A stretch of DNA of 64,000 nt from CAYJSJ01 sp964373065 (GTDB taxonomy: Bacteria; Patescibacteriota; Gracilibacteria; Peribacterales; Peribacteraceae), in NCBI GenBank assembly GCA_964373065.1, contig CAYJSJ010000001.1, positions 33,182-97,181 on the forward strand, read 5' to 3'. The position numbers and the translations under genes were made by a program. The notes beneath the pieces were generated by a model. That model saw only the letters and a list, made by a program, of their open reading frames with translations. It did not search any database and was not told the DNA's origin. Of the stretch, positions 41,821 to 50,735 are shown in pieces; position 1 is the first letter of the stretch, and each line of letters begins with the position of its first letter.

Positions 41821-42400
41821 TGCTCCCCGCTACCATCGCCTTCCCCGCCTGTACCTTCCACAGCGTTGCGATCATTGCGCCGATTAGCACCAGTGCCGCA
41901 AGCACGGAGCCGGCACCCGTCGGAGCCAATTTCCCCGCCGAAGAATGGAGAACCTGCGAAAATTCCGATGCAGCTTGGTTTTGGTTGACACGTGTGAGGA
42001 GCCGCATAGTGCGTGCGAGTTCCAGATTTGCAGCATCCATATTCGGCCCGGCATTCAGAAACGTCGGTTGACCGTAGAAAGTGTTTCCCTGCATGGGAAC
42101 GGGATAGGCATAAAACGCCCCCGGCGGGAGCATCGCCGGGGCCGACCCGCGGAGCGGCACTTCGTCCTCTACCACTTCTTCGATCACAGGATGCTGCAGC
42201 GTGAATGCACGTTCCTGCTCTCTTACGCGTCTTGCGGCAGATTCCTTTGCTTGAATGTCTGAGCGTTCCTTTGCTTCGCGTGCGGCAGGAGGCAAGAAGA
42301 GTTCACGATTCAGGAGTACTTCCTCGGGTTCCAAGTACGCAAGAGTCGCTCCCGGAGCGAGGAGGAGAAGCAATGCCATTCCCAGAGTGAGTCTGCGCAT
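41816..42400 (-). CDS. Exported protein with C-terminal membrane anchor
   Basis: A 194-residue protein of unknown function with signal peptide (LTLGMALLLLLAPGATLA), a charged coiled middle (REAKERSDIQAKESAARRVREQER), a Pro/Tyr-rich stretch, and a C-terminal membrane helix (GSVLAALVLIGAMIATLWKV). The last residues and stop (GSR-stop) come from a CTACCTGCT repeat, as in nusA. Confidence 0.65.
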   Translation of the reverse strand: MRRLTLGMALLLLLAPGATLAYLEPEEVLLNRELFLPPAAREAKERSDIQAKESAARRVREQERAFTLQHPVIEEVVEDEVPLRGSAPAMLPPGAFYAYPVPMQGNTFYGQPTFLNAGPNMDAANLELARTMRLLTRVNQNQAASEFSQVLHSSAGKLAPTGAGSVLAALVLIGAMIATLWKVQAGKAMVAGSR

Positions 42401-42432
42401 ATATCAGAGTATTATACAGGAAAAATGTACTA

Positions 42433-43446
42433 TTAACAATCACTGCCTCCACCGATAACACACAAGTAAACTTCATGCTCGTCAAGGACTCCGTCTCCAT
42501 CACTGTCTCTGCTGCGGGGGTTATATTCATTGAGATTTGGCTCATAGATTCCGTTGAGGTTTTTATCTTCCCCGCGCAAATCCTGCCCCTTGTTCACTTT
42601 GCAAAGACCATCACAGAGGCCATCGTTGTCAGTGTCCCATTTGGCAGGATTGGTTTCATCGATGTCCACGATACCGTTGTGGTTTTGGTCTTCTATGCCG
42701 TCGATGAGACCGTCGCCGTCACTGTCGCGTTTGGTCGGGTGGGTTCCTGCACGAAAGACTTCCAGCCCGTCCGGGACGCCGTCACCGTCTGAGTCGGGAT
42801 TACTGTCACTCGAACCGTACGCGCGTTCCATGGCGGAATTGAAACCGTCATCATCGCGATCGATGCCAACAGGTATCGACGTTTCCGTCATGACATAGCA
42901 GGAGGTGCCTCCGCGAAAGACCTCCACTTGGTGGCGTATGAGCGAACGCGGACCTGCAGCGCTCTGGTTTAAGTCCTCTTCTGTCAGATTTTTAAATACA
43001 GAAAATGTTCTGCGCCGTTGCGTTTCAAGAATTCCTTTCCTGTACGCGCGTTCCGCCTCCGAAAGAAAGAGATCTCCGGGAAATCCCCGCGTCGTATTTT
43101 GAGCGGATTCAGCGAGATTATGCGGGAAGCAATATCCCCAGTAGCGGACCGTGTCCCCCTTGCGTGCAAAAAGTGTTTTGCGTGTGATCGACGTTATTTC
43201 TTCGGGGATATGTACTATGACATTGATGTTCGCGGGGATAGTCGTACCGGACATGATCTGCGCCGGCGAGATGGTGACCCATTGCAAGCGACCTTGTGTA
43301 TGTGCCGGGAGCAGCCGACCAACAAGCTGCACTGAGGACTCATGCTGCATAAGCCCGTACGTAACGAGTGTTATTGAAAGCGTTCCGAGGCTTACTGTGG
43401 CCCACTTTAGGCTTGCGCGCAAAGTGTGTGTGTTTGTCGGGAACAT
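42433..43446 (-). CDS. Secreted TSP3/calcium-binding repeat protein
   Basis: A 337-residue exported protein. An N-terminal signal anchor (SLGTLSITLVTYGLM) leads to a ~150-residue domain, then five calcium-binding repeats of thrombospondin type 3 pattern (DSDGDGVPDGLEV, DSDGDGLIDGIED, DTDNDGLCDGLC, DSDGDGVLDEHEV). Four or more Cys. ATG 43446 is chosen because TATAAT (43453-43458) ends 6 nt before it. Confidence 0.85.
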   Translation of the reverse strand: MFPTNTHTLRASLKWATVSLGTLSITLVTYGLMQHESSVQLVGRLLPAHTQGRLQWVTISPAQIMSGTTIPANINVIVHIPEEITSITRKTLFARKGDTVRYWGYCFPHNLAESAQNTTRGFPGDLFLSEAERAYRKGILETQRRRTFSVFKNLTEEDLNQSAAGPRSLIRHQVEVFRGGTSCYVMTETSIPVGIDRDDDGFNSAMERAYGSSDSNPDSDGDGVPDGLEVFRAGTHPTKRDSDGDGLIDGIEDQNHNGIVDIDETNPAKWDTDNDGLCDGLCKVNKGQDLRGEDKNLNGIYEPNLNEYNPRSRDSDGDGVLDEHEVYLCVIGGGSDC

Positions 43447-43590
43447 CCTCTTATTATAGCGTAAATCGCTCCATATATCCAGCAGGTGCCGCATGACCTC
43501 TGCAAAGGCAAAAAACTGGATGACGGGGTGGCTTGGTGATTAAATAGACGTAATCAATGCTATCTGGCAGCTCTCCAACCATCCATTCCT

Positions 43591-44661
43591 ATGTCCAAAG
43601 ATTACTACGCAGTGCTCGGTGTCGATCGGTCAGCTTCAGAAGCGGAAATCAAGAAGGCATACAGACGGCTCAGTAAGGAGTGGCACCCCGACAAAAAGAA
43701 AGGCGATACATCTGCCGAACAGAAATTTAAAGAGATCAATGAGGCGTATGAAGTCCTCGGGAATGGAAAGAAGCGCAAGCAGTACGATCAATTCGGCAAC
43801 GTCTCGGACGGCGCTGGCGGTTCGGGATTCGGCGGATTTGATTTTTCCAATTTTCAGCAGGGAGACCTCGGCGGATTCGGCGATATTTTCGAGAGTTTTT
43901 TCGGAGGAGCGGGGGGAGGAAGATCTCGGTCGCGTGTGGAGCGCGGCAATGACATGCAGGTACGTATGACGGTCGCGTTTGCCGATGTGGTGACCGGTGT
44001 CCGCAAAACGATCGCGATAGAAAGACTTGCCGCTTGCGAAGCCTGCGGCGGATCGGGGTCGGAAGGCGGGGCACTCATTCCCTGCTCCGCATGCGGAGCA
44101 ACGGGACAGGTGACGCGTAGAGCGCAGTCGATCTTTGGCACCATTCAGCAGTCCATGGTCTGCAGTACGTGCAGTGGCTCGGGCACAGTTCCCGAACATA
44201 TGTGCAAACAGTGCAGTGGCGAAGGACGCCGCCGGGAAAAATCAAACATCACGATCGATGTTCCCGCAGGGATAGATGACGGCCAGACACTCCGCGTTAC
44301 CGGCAAAGGCGAGGCGGGGCATCGCAAAGCTCCGGCCGGCGATCTCTTCGTCGTGATTGCAGTCATACCGCATCCGCATTTTTCGCGCGAAGGCGCAGAT
44401 ATCCATTCTAGGGTTTCCATCCCCGTGCTCTCCGCGATTCTTGGTGCAGAGGTTTTGGTCGAGACGGCGCAGGGTATGGTGACGCTCGCCATCCCCGCCG
44501 GGACACAAACTTCGCAAATCATGCGTATAAAAGGAAAGGGCTTGCCGGTGCTCAATACGTCGCGCTTTGGCGATCATTACGTAGAAATCACCGTGAAGAT
44601 ACCGACGAAGCTCAGCCGCGCCGAGCGAACACTGCTGGAAGAGTGGAAGCATATTCAGTGA
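43591..44661 (+). CDS. dnaJ: Chaperone DnaJ
   Basis: A 356-residue type I Hsp40. J domain with EWHPDKKKG (HPD intact), Gly/Phe-rich linker, four zinc-finger modules (CEACGGSG, CSACGATG, CSTCSGSG, CKQCSGEG) and C-terminal substrate domains. DnaK and GrpE are not nearby. Downstream is only repeat sequence. Confidence 0.96.
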   Translation: MSKDYYAVLGVDRSASEAEIKKAYRRLSKEWHPDKKKGDTSAEQKFKEINEAYEVLGNGKKRKQYDQFGNVSDGAGGSGFGGFDFSNFQQGDLGGFGDIFESFFGGAGGGRSRSRVERGNDMQVRMTVAFADVVTGVRKTIAIERLAACEACGGSGSEGGALIPCSACGATGQVTRRAQSIFGTIQQSMVCSTCSGSGTVPEHMCKQCSGEGRRREKSNITIDVPAGIDDGQTLRVTGKGEAGHRKAPAGDLFVVIAVIPHPHFSREGADIHSRVSIPVLSAILGAEVLVETAQGMVTLAIPAGTQTSQIMRIKGKGLPVLNTSRFGDHYVEITVKIPTKLSRAERTLLEEWKHIQ

Positions 44662-44662
44662 T

Positions 44663-44920
44663 TGGTTGTTGGTTGTCGGTTGTTGGTTGTTGGTTGTTGG
44701 TTGTTGGTTGTTGGTTGTTGGTTGTTGGTTGTCGGTTGTCGGTTGTTGGTTGCCTGCTAATGAGCTGGTAGCTTTGCATCTTGTCTCTTGTAAGTTTTCA
44801 TTGGTACCTTTGAATTTGGAATTTGTTTAGAATTTAGTGTTTAGAATTTAGAATTTCTTTGGTAGGTGATTCTGCGATGCCGCAGTTGGAATCCAATCAC
44901 CAATCATAGGTAACCAATCA
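44663..44920. repeat. Repeat-filled gap (TTGGTTG heptamers and others)
   Basis: About twelve TTGGTTG or TCGGTTG heptamers (44663-44752) are followed by GCTGGTAGC, TCTTGTC, TTTAGAATTTAG and CCAATCA blocks. The 258-nt gap has no gene and is almost wholly repeat-derived. Confidence 0.9.
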
Positions 44921-45466
44921 TCACACATCCAAATTCTCCAAGCCGTCATCCTTTGACTCCACAAGCACGGGAGAGAGTTCCTCGCCGTCCCGCGCATTCG
45001 GCTCGTTCTTCATTTTGAGCACCACTTGCCTATAATCCCCCTCGCCGGCACTCTCCGTCGTCAGGTCAGAAAGTGCTCTAGTGTTAGCGACATAGAGGTG
45101 CACGATGCGGCGGAAGTACGGACTCATGGGGGCAAGGGCGACGCGGCTGCCCGTGCGGCGGACAAAGTCCGCCTTCTGATCGGCAATTGTACGTACTTTA
45201 TCCTCCTGCGATCTACGGTAACCATCGACGTCCAGCACCAAAAACGGGCTCCGTTCAAGGCGGAGCTTTTGGCGGATGATGGATTTGGCAAGGTGCTGAA
45301 GTGAATTGAGTGTTTCGCCATGCCACCCGATGATGCGGCTCGGTGCGCTTGAGAGGATTTCCACGCGCACCATATCCGCCTCCTCTGTGGTGGTAATACC
45401 CTCGAAGGGAAGGCCGAGCTCGGTGAGCAGCGTGCCGACGATATCCTTGATCAGTGCATCCGTCAT
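44921..45466 (-). CDS. khpB: KhpB/Jag KH-R3H RNA-binding protein
   Basis: A 181-residue protein of the SpoIIIJ-associated family, an RNA-binding partner of KhpA in other bacteria. KH domain with RIIGWHGETLNSLQHLAKSII (usually IGRRGETLD), then FLVLDVDGYRRSQED and the R3H domain (PMSPYFRRIVHLYVANTRALSDLTTESAGEGDYRQVVL). No yidC or rpmH is adjacent. TATCCT precedes the start by 9 nt. Confidence 0.9.
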   Translation of the reverse strand: MTDALIKDIVGTLLTELGLPFEGITTTEEADMVRVEILSSAPSRIIGWHGETLNSLQHLAKSIIRQKLRLERSPFLVLDVDGYRRSQEDKVRTIADQKADFVRRTGSRVALAPMSPYFRRIVHLYVANTRALSDLTTESAGEGDYRQVVLKMKNEPNARDGEELSPVLVESKDDGLENLDV

Positions 45467-45490
45467 GTTGCTTAGAGGATAGCACACATC

Positions 45491-45523
45491 AAAAAAACCT
45501 CCGCAAGACTACGGAGGTTTTTT
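45491..45523 (-). terminator. Rho-independent terminator after hup
   Basis: ACCTCCG...CGGAGGT stem with A-tract on one side and T-tract on the other; serves the minus-strand HU gene and separates it from khpB. Confidence 0.85.
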
Positions 45524-45546
45524 GATGTCGATTGAGAATTCCTTGC

Positions 45547-45822
45547 TTAGCGGACTGCGTCCTTCAGCGTCTTGCCTGCCTTAAAGGACGGAACCTTCAT
45601 GGCAGGAATAGAAATGCGCTGCGTTGGATTCCTCGGGTTCACACCAATGCGCGCTGCGCGCTTGCTGACCTTGAACGTGCCGAAACCGGTGATGGTAACG
45701 GTGTTCCCTTTCTTGAGCTCCTTGGTCACGAGCGTGACGAGAGCGTCGAGAGCGGAAGCGGCCGAGCGCTTCGTGATGCCAGCGGCGTCCGCAATGGCGT
45801 TGATAATATCCTGCTTGGACAT
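45547..45822 (-). CDS. hup: HU-family DNA-binding protein
   Basis: A 91-residue histone-like protein: MSKQDIINAIADAAGITKRSA, GNTVTITGFGTFKVSKRAARIGVNPRNPTQRISIPA (DNA-embracing arm) and FKAGKTLKDAV. Typical length and full motif. Confidence 0.97.
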   Translation of the reverse strand: MSKQDIINAIADAAGITKRSAASALDALVTLVTKELKKGNTVTITGFGTFKVSKRAARIGVNPRNPTQRISIPAMKVPSFKAGKTLKDAVR

Positions 45823-46051
45823 AAAAAAGTGGGGAAAAATGTAATCTCAAAAAGAAGTCTACGGTCGCGTTGCGCTAACGCAAGCGGAAAATACGCTATC
45901 TTCACGATTTGCAGTCGGAAGAAATCAAATTATTTGGCTTAAGATTGAGCAAATTCCTTGAATACGAAAGATGAACAAAGCGGAAAGCAAGGTTCACATC
46001 TGGACAATGATTTCATAGGGAACGCAAGTCTGGGAGCGTGATGTGGGGGGT

Positions 46052-46081
46052 TTGACAAGAGCGTCTCCCACTCTCTAGGCT
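46052..46081 (+). promoter_or_regulatory. Promoter of topA
   Basis: TTGACA (46052-46057), 18-nt spacer, TAGGCT (46076-46081), 8 nt before ATG 46090; no Shine-Dalgarno. The rest of the 45823-46089 gap shows nothing. Confidence 0.6.
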
Positions 46082-46089
46082 TTCTCAAC

Positions 46090-48510
46090 ATGTCGCATCT
46101 CGTCATTGTCGAAAGCCCCACAAAGGCCAAGACCATTAAGAAATTTCTTGGCAAAAATTTCTCCGTGCATGCCAGCATGGGTCATGTGCGTGATCTGCCG
46201 AGTTCGGGACTTGCAGTAGACGTAGACAACGATTTCGAACCGGAATACGAGATTCCCGAAGGGAAGAAATCGGTGATAACAGCACTCCGGAAGGAAATTA
46301 AACTTGCAGAAGATTTGTGGATCGCCACCGACGAAGATCGCGAAGGAGAAGCCATTGGCTGGCACCTTGTGCAGGCACTGAAGACCAAGAAAACGCAGAA
46401 GGTGCATCGTATCGTTTTCCACGAAATCACAAAGTCCGCGATCGACGAAGCCGTAGCGCATCCGCGCGATATCAATCTGAAACTCGTCGAAGCACAGCAG
46501 GCCCGTCGCATCCTCGATCGTCTTGTGGGGTACACTCTCTCGCCGTTTCTCTGGAAGAAGGTGTACCGCGGCCTCTCCGCGGGACGCGTGCAGTCTGTTG
46601 CCGTACGCATTATCGTCGACCGCGAGCGCGAAATTCGCGCGTTCAACATCGAAGAATACTGGACGATCGAAGCGGCGCTCCAGAGCAGCAAAAGCAATGG
46701 TTTCACCGCGGATTTGAAACAGAAGGACGGAAAGAAATTCGTTCCCGTGAAAAAGGAAGAGTCCGACCGGGTACGTACGGATCTAAAAAATGCCGAATGG
46801 AGCGTTGCAGACATTGAAGAGAAAGAACTCAAAAAAACTCCGCCGCCACCCTTCACAACGTCCACCCTCCAGCAGGAAGCGGGGCGAAAGCTCGGGTTCT
46901 CCGTCAAGCAAACGATGGTGGTCGCTCAACAGCTGTATGAAGGAATCAGTCTCTCCAAAGGTGAGGGGCAGACGGGGCTTATAACGTACATGCGTACAGA
47001 CAGCGTCAACCTGAGCACCAAGGCACTAAACGATACCAAGGAGACTGTGGAAAAACTCTTCGGCCGCGAGTATGTCCTTACAGAGCCGCGGATCTATAAG
47101 ACCAAATCGAAAGGGGCGCAGGAAGCACACGAAGCGATCCGTCCGACAGAGATGATGCGGTCGCCCGAGAGCCTGAAGAACGAGCTCGATCATCAGCAGC
47201 TCAAGCTCTACACCCTCGTCTGGAACCGCACGATGGCGACACAGATGGCCGCCGTGGAACTCAAGCGTGTTGGCGTCGATATCGCGGCTCGCCCCGCATC
47301 GACGCCGCAGGCGTCTGGTGCAGGGGCAGCTTCCTACACGTTCCGTGCAACGGGACAGACTGTTCTCTTCGACGGTTACTATCGCGTGTACTCCGAAGGC
47401 GTGGACGCCTCCGACGACCGGCACCGCCGCGATGACGAAGAGGGCGACGAGAAAGCGGGTGAGAAATTCCTCCCGCCGCTTTCCAAGAATGAAGTACTTA
47501 CCTGCGAGGAACTCCGTCCCGAACAACACTTCACGAAGCCGCCGCCTCGGTACACCGAGGCGAGTCTCGTAAAGAAATTGGAGGAAGAAGGCATCGGGCG
47601 ACCGAGCACGTATGCACCGACAATTTCCACTATCCAGCAGCGTGGATACATTCGCAAAGACGGTAAGCAACTGGCCCCCGAAGAGGTAGCTTTCACCGTC
47701 ACCGATCTCCTCGCGGAACATTTTACCGATATCGTTGATCTCAAATTCACGGCGCAGATGGAAGCCAAGCTCGATGACATTGCGGAGGGGAAAGCGGATC
47801 GCATCGGTTTTCTGAAAGCTTTTTACGGGCCGTTTAAAAAACTCGTCGACAGCAAGGGGAAAGAAGTGCGCAAAGAAGATGTGCTCAAAGAACGCGTGCT
47901 CGGCACGGATCCGCAGTCCGGGTTCTCTGTTGTGGTGCTCACCGGCCGCTTCGGGCCGTATGTGCAAATCGGAACGCCGGCGGACGTGAAAGCAGGCAAG
48001 TTCCCCCACTCCGCAAAAGTTGCGGGCGGCAAAGGGAAGCCAAAAAGTGCGTCGCTCGGCACGGGTATGACCAAAGAGAACATCACCTTTGAGCAGGCCA
48101 TGCGACTCCTCAGTTTTCCGCGGGAAGTCGGCCACAAAGACGGCGAGCCGGTGACGGTGAATCGCGGCCGCTTCGGGCCGTACATCAAGTGGGGCACGGT
48201 GACGGTGTCGCTTCCCAAGGACGTAGACCCCATCACTATCGACCTTCCGCAGGCAATGGCACTCGTCAAAGACGCCAAAGAGCGAAAGAAAAAAGAATCC
48301 GAACCATTAAAGAGGCTCGGGACAGATCCCAATACCAAAGGGGCAGTCCTCGTAAAAGAAGGGCGCTACGGCCCCTATGTCACAGACGGAGAGACCAATG
48401 CATCGCTTCCCAAGCGCTTCCTCCCTGAAGATATAGATCTCGTTACGGCTTGTGAGATTCTGGAAAAGAAGCGTCATGCGCCGAAGCGAAAATTCACAAG
48501 AAAGCGCTAA
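46090..48510 (+). CDS. topA: DNA topoisomerase I (type IA)
   Basis: An 806-residue enzyme relaxing negative supercoils. Toprim domain (LVIVESPTKAKTIKKFLG, ATDEDREGEAIGWHL), QQARRILDRLVGY, RGLSAGRVQSVAVR, and catalytic Tyr300 in LITYMRTDS. The C-terminus uses GRFGPYVQIG / GRFGPYIKWG / GRYGPYVTDG repeats instead of Cys4 zinc fingers, then a basic tail. Confidence 0.97.
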   Translation: MSHLVIVESPTKAKTIKKFLGKNFSVHASMGHVRDLPSSGLAVDVDNDFEPEYEIPEGKKSVITALRKEIKLAEDLWIATDEDREGEAIGWHLVQALKTKKTQKVHRIVFHEITKSAIDEAVAHPRDINLKLVEAQQARRILDRLVGYTLSPFLWKKVYRGLSAGRVQSVAVRIIVDREREIRAFNIEEYWTIEAALQSSKSNGFTADLKQKDGKKFVPVKKEESDRVRTDLKNAEWSVADIEEKELKKTPPPPFTTSTLQQEAGRKLGFSVKQTMVVAQQLYEGISLSKGEGQTGLITYMRTDSVNLSTKALNDTKETVEKLFGREYVLTEPRIYKTKSKGAQEAHEAIRPTEMMRSPESLKNELDHQQLKLYTLVWNRTMATQMAAVELKRVGVDIAARPASTPQASGAGAASYTFRATGQTVLFDGYYRVYSEGVDASDDRHRRDDEEGDEKAGEKFLPPLSKNEVLTCEELRPEQHFTKPPPRYTEASLVKKLEEEGIGRPSTYAPTISTIQQRGYIRKDGKQLAPEEVAFTVTDLLAEHFTDIVDLKFTAQMEAKLDDIAEGKADRIGFLKAFYGPFKKLVDSKGKEVRKEDVLKERVLGTDPQSGFSVVVLTGRFGPYVQIGTPADVKAGKFPHSAKVAGGKGKPKSASLGTGMTKENITFEQAMRLLSFPREVGHKDGEPVTVNRGRFGPYIKWGTVTVSLPKDVDPITIDLPQAMALVKDAKERKKKESEPLKRLGTDPNTKGAVLVKEGRYGPYVTDGETNASLPKRFLPEDIDLVTACEILEKKRHAPKRKFTRKR

Positions 48511-48539
48511 TTCCAGTGGTTTACGCTCCGGAAGTTCAT

Positions 48540-48650
48540 TTAATAGTTGAATATTATAATATTTTCCTATTTATTCAACTATAAATATGCCAAAGTGTTG
48601 ACTTTTATAGTTTAATTTGATATCATATTTACATATTTTCAACTATTAAA
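48540..48650. promoter_or_regulatory. fic promoter with three operator-like repeats
   Basis: TTGACT (48598-48603), a 17-nt spacer and TATCAT (48621-48626) form a good promoter in an AT-rich island. Three copies of TTCAACTAT-type sequence flank it: inverted at 48540-48553, direct at 48571-48584 and 48635-48650. This layout suggests repression by a DNA-binding protein, possibly Fic itself or a lost partner. Confidence 0.6.
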
Positions 48651-48712
48651 TAGCTATTGCAGACGAAATGCATCCTTACCACGGGCAGTACGCTCGCTCT
48701 CTGAAATTCTTC

Positions 48713-48751
48713 AATCTTCAATCTTCAATCTTCAATCTTCAATCTTCAATC
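48713..48751 (+). repeat. Heptanucleotide repeat (CTTCAAT) before fic
   Basis: Five to six units of CTTCAAT end 3 nt before the fic start codon. Confidence 0.9.
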
Positions 48752-48753
48752 TC

Positions 48754-49668
48754 ATGCACGCCACCACACTGCAATCCATCGCCACGCTCAAACGAGAATT
48801 TGATGCACTGCACGAAGGCAAGGAATCCCTCCTAGCGCTCCTCGAGGAGGCGGAACTTCCCGAAGCAGTCTTCAACTCCAATGCCATCGAAAATTCCACC
48901 CTCACGCTCGATGAGACCGAGCAACTACTCCTCCATCAACAGGTTCCGTCGCATCACACACAACGGGAAGTGTTTGAAGCCGTAAACCTTGCGAAGGTGA
49001 AGGAGTACCTCCGCGTCAAGAAGATGAAGGGCGAAGAGTTGAGCGAAGATGGTATGCTCCTCGTCCACGCGACACTGCTTGGGAATATTCAAGACGATTG
49101 TGCGGGGCGCTACAGAAAAGCAGGAGAGCATGTACGCGTCGGGGTGCACATCGCGCCGCCCCCGCATGACGTTCCGTCACTTATGGGAAAACTTCTTTCT
49201 GCGTACGACGATGAGCGTGCGCATATTCTCACGCGCATTGTCAATTTCCATCTCGAATTCGAGCGCATTCACCCGTTTCTCGACGGCAACGGCCGCACGG
49301 GACGTGCATTCTTAAACTTTCAACTGCAGTCGAATGGCTATCCGCCGATCATCGTTCCGAACAAAGGAAAGCACAATGACTACTATCCGTGCTTCGTCGA
49401 TTACGAGTACGACGGTTCCACTAAGCCGTTCGAGCGATTACTCGCGGCTCTTCTCAAAGAGAGCTTCCACAAGCGCATTGCATATCTTCGCGGCGACGAC
49501 ATTGTGACGCTGAGCGTCATACGCAAGGATCATCCGCAGCACACACACCAGTCGCTGGCGACGCTGGCGAAGAAACAGTCACTCCCCGCATTCCGGGAGC
49601 GGGGACGGTGGAAAGTGGGAAGAAAAGGGTTTGCAGAGTGGGAAGAGGGGCATGAGCATGAGGGCTAG
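48754..49668 (+). CDS. fic: Fic family AMP transferase
   Basis: A 304-residue Fic protein expected to AMPylate a target from ATP. The catalytic loop is HPFLDGNGRTGR with His173. The N-terminal segment SNAIEN fits the (S/T)xxxE(G/N) inhibitory motif, so this is a class II, self-inhibited type. A C-terminal wHTH-like part (HQSLATLAKKQSLPAFRERGRWKVGRKGFAEWEE) could read its own operators. The stop codon lies in a GGGCTAGGG repeat. Confidence 0.92.
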   Translation: MHATTLQSIATLKREFDALHEGKESLLALLEEAELPEAVFNSNAIENSTLTLDETEQLLLHQQVPSHHTQREVFEAVNLAKVKEYLRVKKMKGEELSEDGMLLVHATLLGNIQDDCAGRYRKAGEHVRVGVHIAPPPHDVPSLMGKLLSAYDDERAHILTRIVNFHLEFERIHPFLDGNGRTGRAFLNFQLQSNGYPPIIVPNKGKHNDYYPCFVDYEYDGSTKPFERLLAALLKESFHKRIAYLRGDDIVTLSVIRKDHPQHTHQSLATLAKKQSLPAFRERGRWKVGRKGFAEWEEGHEHEG

Positions 49669-49693
49669 GGATAGGGAAAGAATTTGCTTCATG

Positions 49694-49725
49694 CTTCAAG
49701 CTATAAGCTATAAGCTATAAGCTAC
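49694..49725. repeat. Heptanucleotide repeat (CTATAAG) before tRNA-Trp
   Basis: Three to four units of CTATAAG between fic and tRNA-Trp, ending 2 nt before the tRNA. Confidence 0.88.
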
Positions 49726-49727
49726 GT

Positions 49728-49803
49728 AGGCGCGTAGCTCAGTTGGTAGAGCACAGGTCTCCAAAACCTGGGGTCGCAGGTTCGATCCCTGCCGCGCCTG
49801 CCA
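49728..49803 (+). tRNA. tRNA-Trp (CCA anticodon)
   Basis: Acceptor AGGCGCG/CGCGCCT, D arm AGCTCAGTTGGTAGAGC, anticodon loop CTCCAAA in stem CAGGT/ACCTG, T arm GCAGGTTCGATCCCTGC, discriminator G and encoded CCA (49801-49803). Confidence 0.96.
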
Positions 49804-49868
49804 TAACTCAATCTTTCGGTTCGAACTTACCTATCAACTGCGTCATCGTGCTACCATAGATCGCACGC

Positions 49869-50735
49869 ATGGTGCACATTGAGCTCAGTCGGCCGTTCTC
49901 ATTTCTCCTCATACTCGGGGCGACTATAGGAGGACTTTCGGTGTTACTGCCGGATGCACCGCTCCAAGGCGACCTACTGGGGCAAGGTGGCGAGGAACCG
50001 CCGATACTTCTCATTCATACAGCGGAAGACGAGGTGCGCCGCGCACGGCTCGAGAGTGAGCTTGCCGAACGCCACATCGAAGTGCTCACCTATCAACTTA
50101 GGCGTATGGAGGATGAACGTACGGTGTTGAAAGATGCTCTCAACGAAGAGCAAGACGAAGAATTTCGTAAAGGATTACGGTTGCTGATGGATCTGATAGA
50201 AGGCAAGCGCCGCGCAGACAAGAACATGGTCGAATCCTTCCAGCAGATGTGGGATGCCAGACGCGCGGGACTTGCCGCCGCTGCACTGAGCGAAGATGAT
50301 CCTGTGATCATTATCGATTGGCCGGTGGAACCCCTGTACGGCATATCGGCGATTTTCGAGGATCCGGAGTACGAAAAAATATTCGGTCTCCCCCACAAAG
50401 GAATCGATGTACCCGCACTGCAGAAAACTGCCGTCTTGGCCGCTGCGGACGGAGTGGTGGAAGAAGTCGTCGACAACGGCATGGGCTATAACTACATCAC
50501 GATTCGCCATAATGGCTATGTGACGCTCTATGGGCATGTCAGCGCATTACTGGTACAGAAGGGCCAACGCGTTCTTCGGGGAGATGGCATCGCCCTCAGC
50601 GGCGGCATGCCGGGCACGAAGGGTGCGGGGCACCTTACGACAGGTCCGCATCTGCACTTTGAATTAATTTCTGGCAAAGGGAACATCAATCCGTTGAAAT
50701 TCCTCCGAGCTGCAGGAGTGGAATTGCGGAAGTGA
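49869..50735 (+). CDS. Membrane-anchored M23 metallopeptidase
   Basis: A 288-residue protein. N-terminal signal anchor (FLLILGATIGGLSVLL), a coiled coil (residues ~50-115) as in EnvC/NlpD-type activators, and a C-terminal LytM domain with HKGIDV and TGPHLHFEL Zn-binding motifs. Probably cleaves peptidoglycan cross-links or activates an amidase such as the 26217 protein. Its stop abuts the dgt stop. Confidence 0.9.
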   Translation: MVHIELSRPFSFLLILGATIGGLSVLLPDAPLQGDLLGQGGEEPPILLIHTAEDEVRRARLESELAERHIEVLTYQLRRMEDERTVLKDALNEEQDEEFRKGLRLLMDLIEGKRRADKNMVESFQQMWDARRAGLAAAALSEDDPVIIIDWPVEPLYGISAIFEDPEYEKIFGLPHKGIDVPALQKTAVLAAADGVVEEVVDNGMGYNYITIRHNGYVTLYGHVSALLVQKGQRVLRGDGIALSGGMPGTKGAGHLTTGPHLHFELISGKGNINPLKFLRAAGVELRK

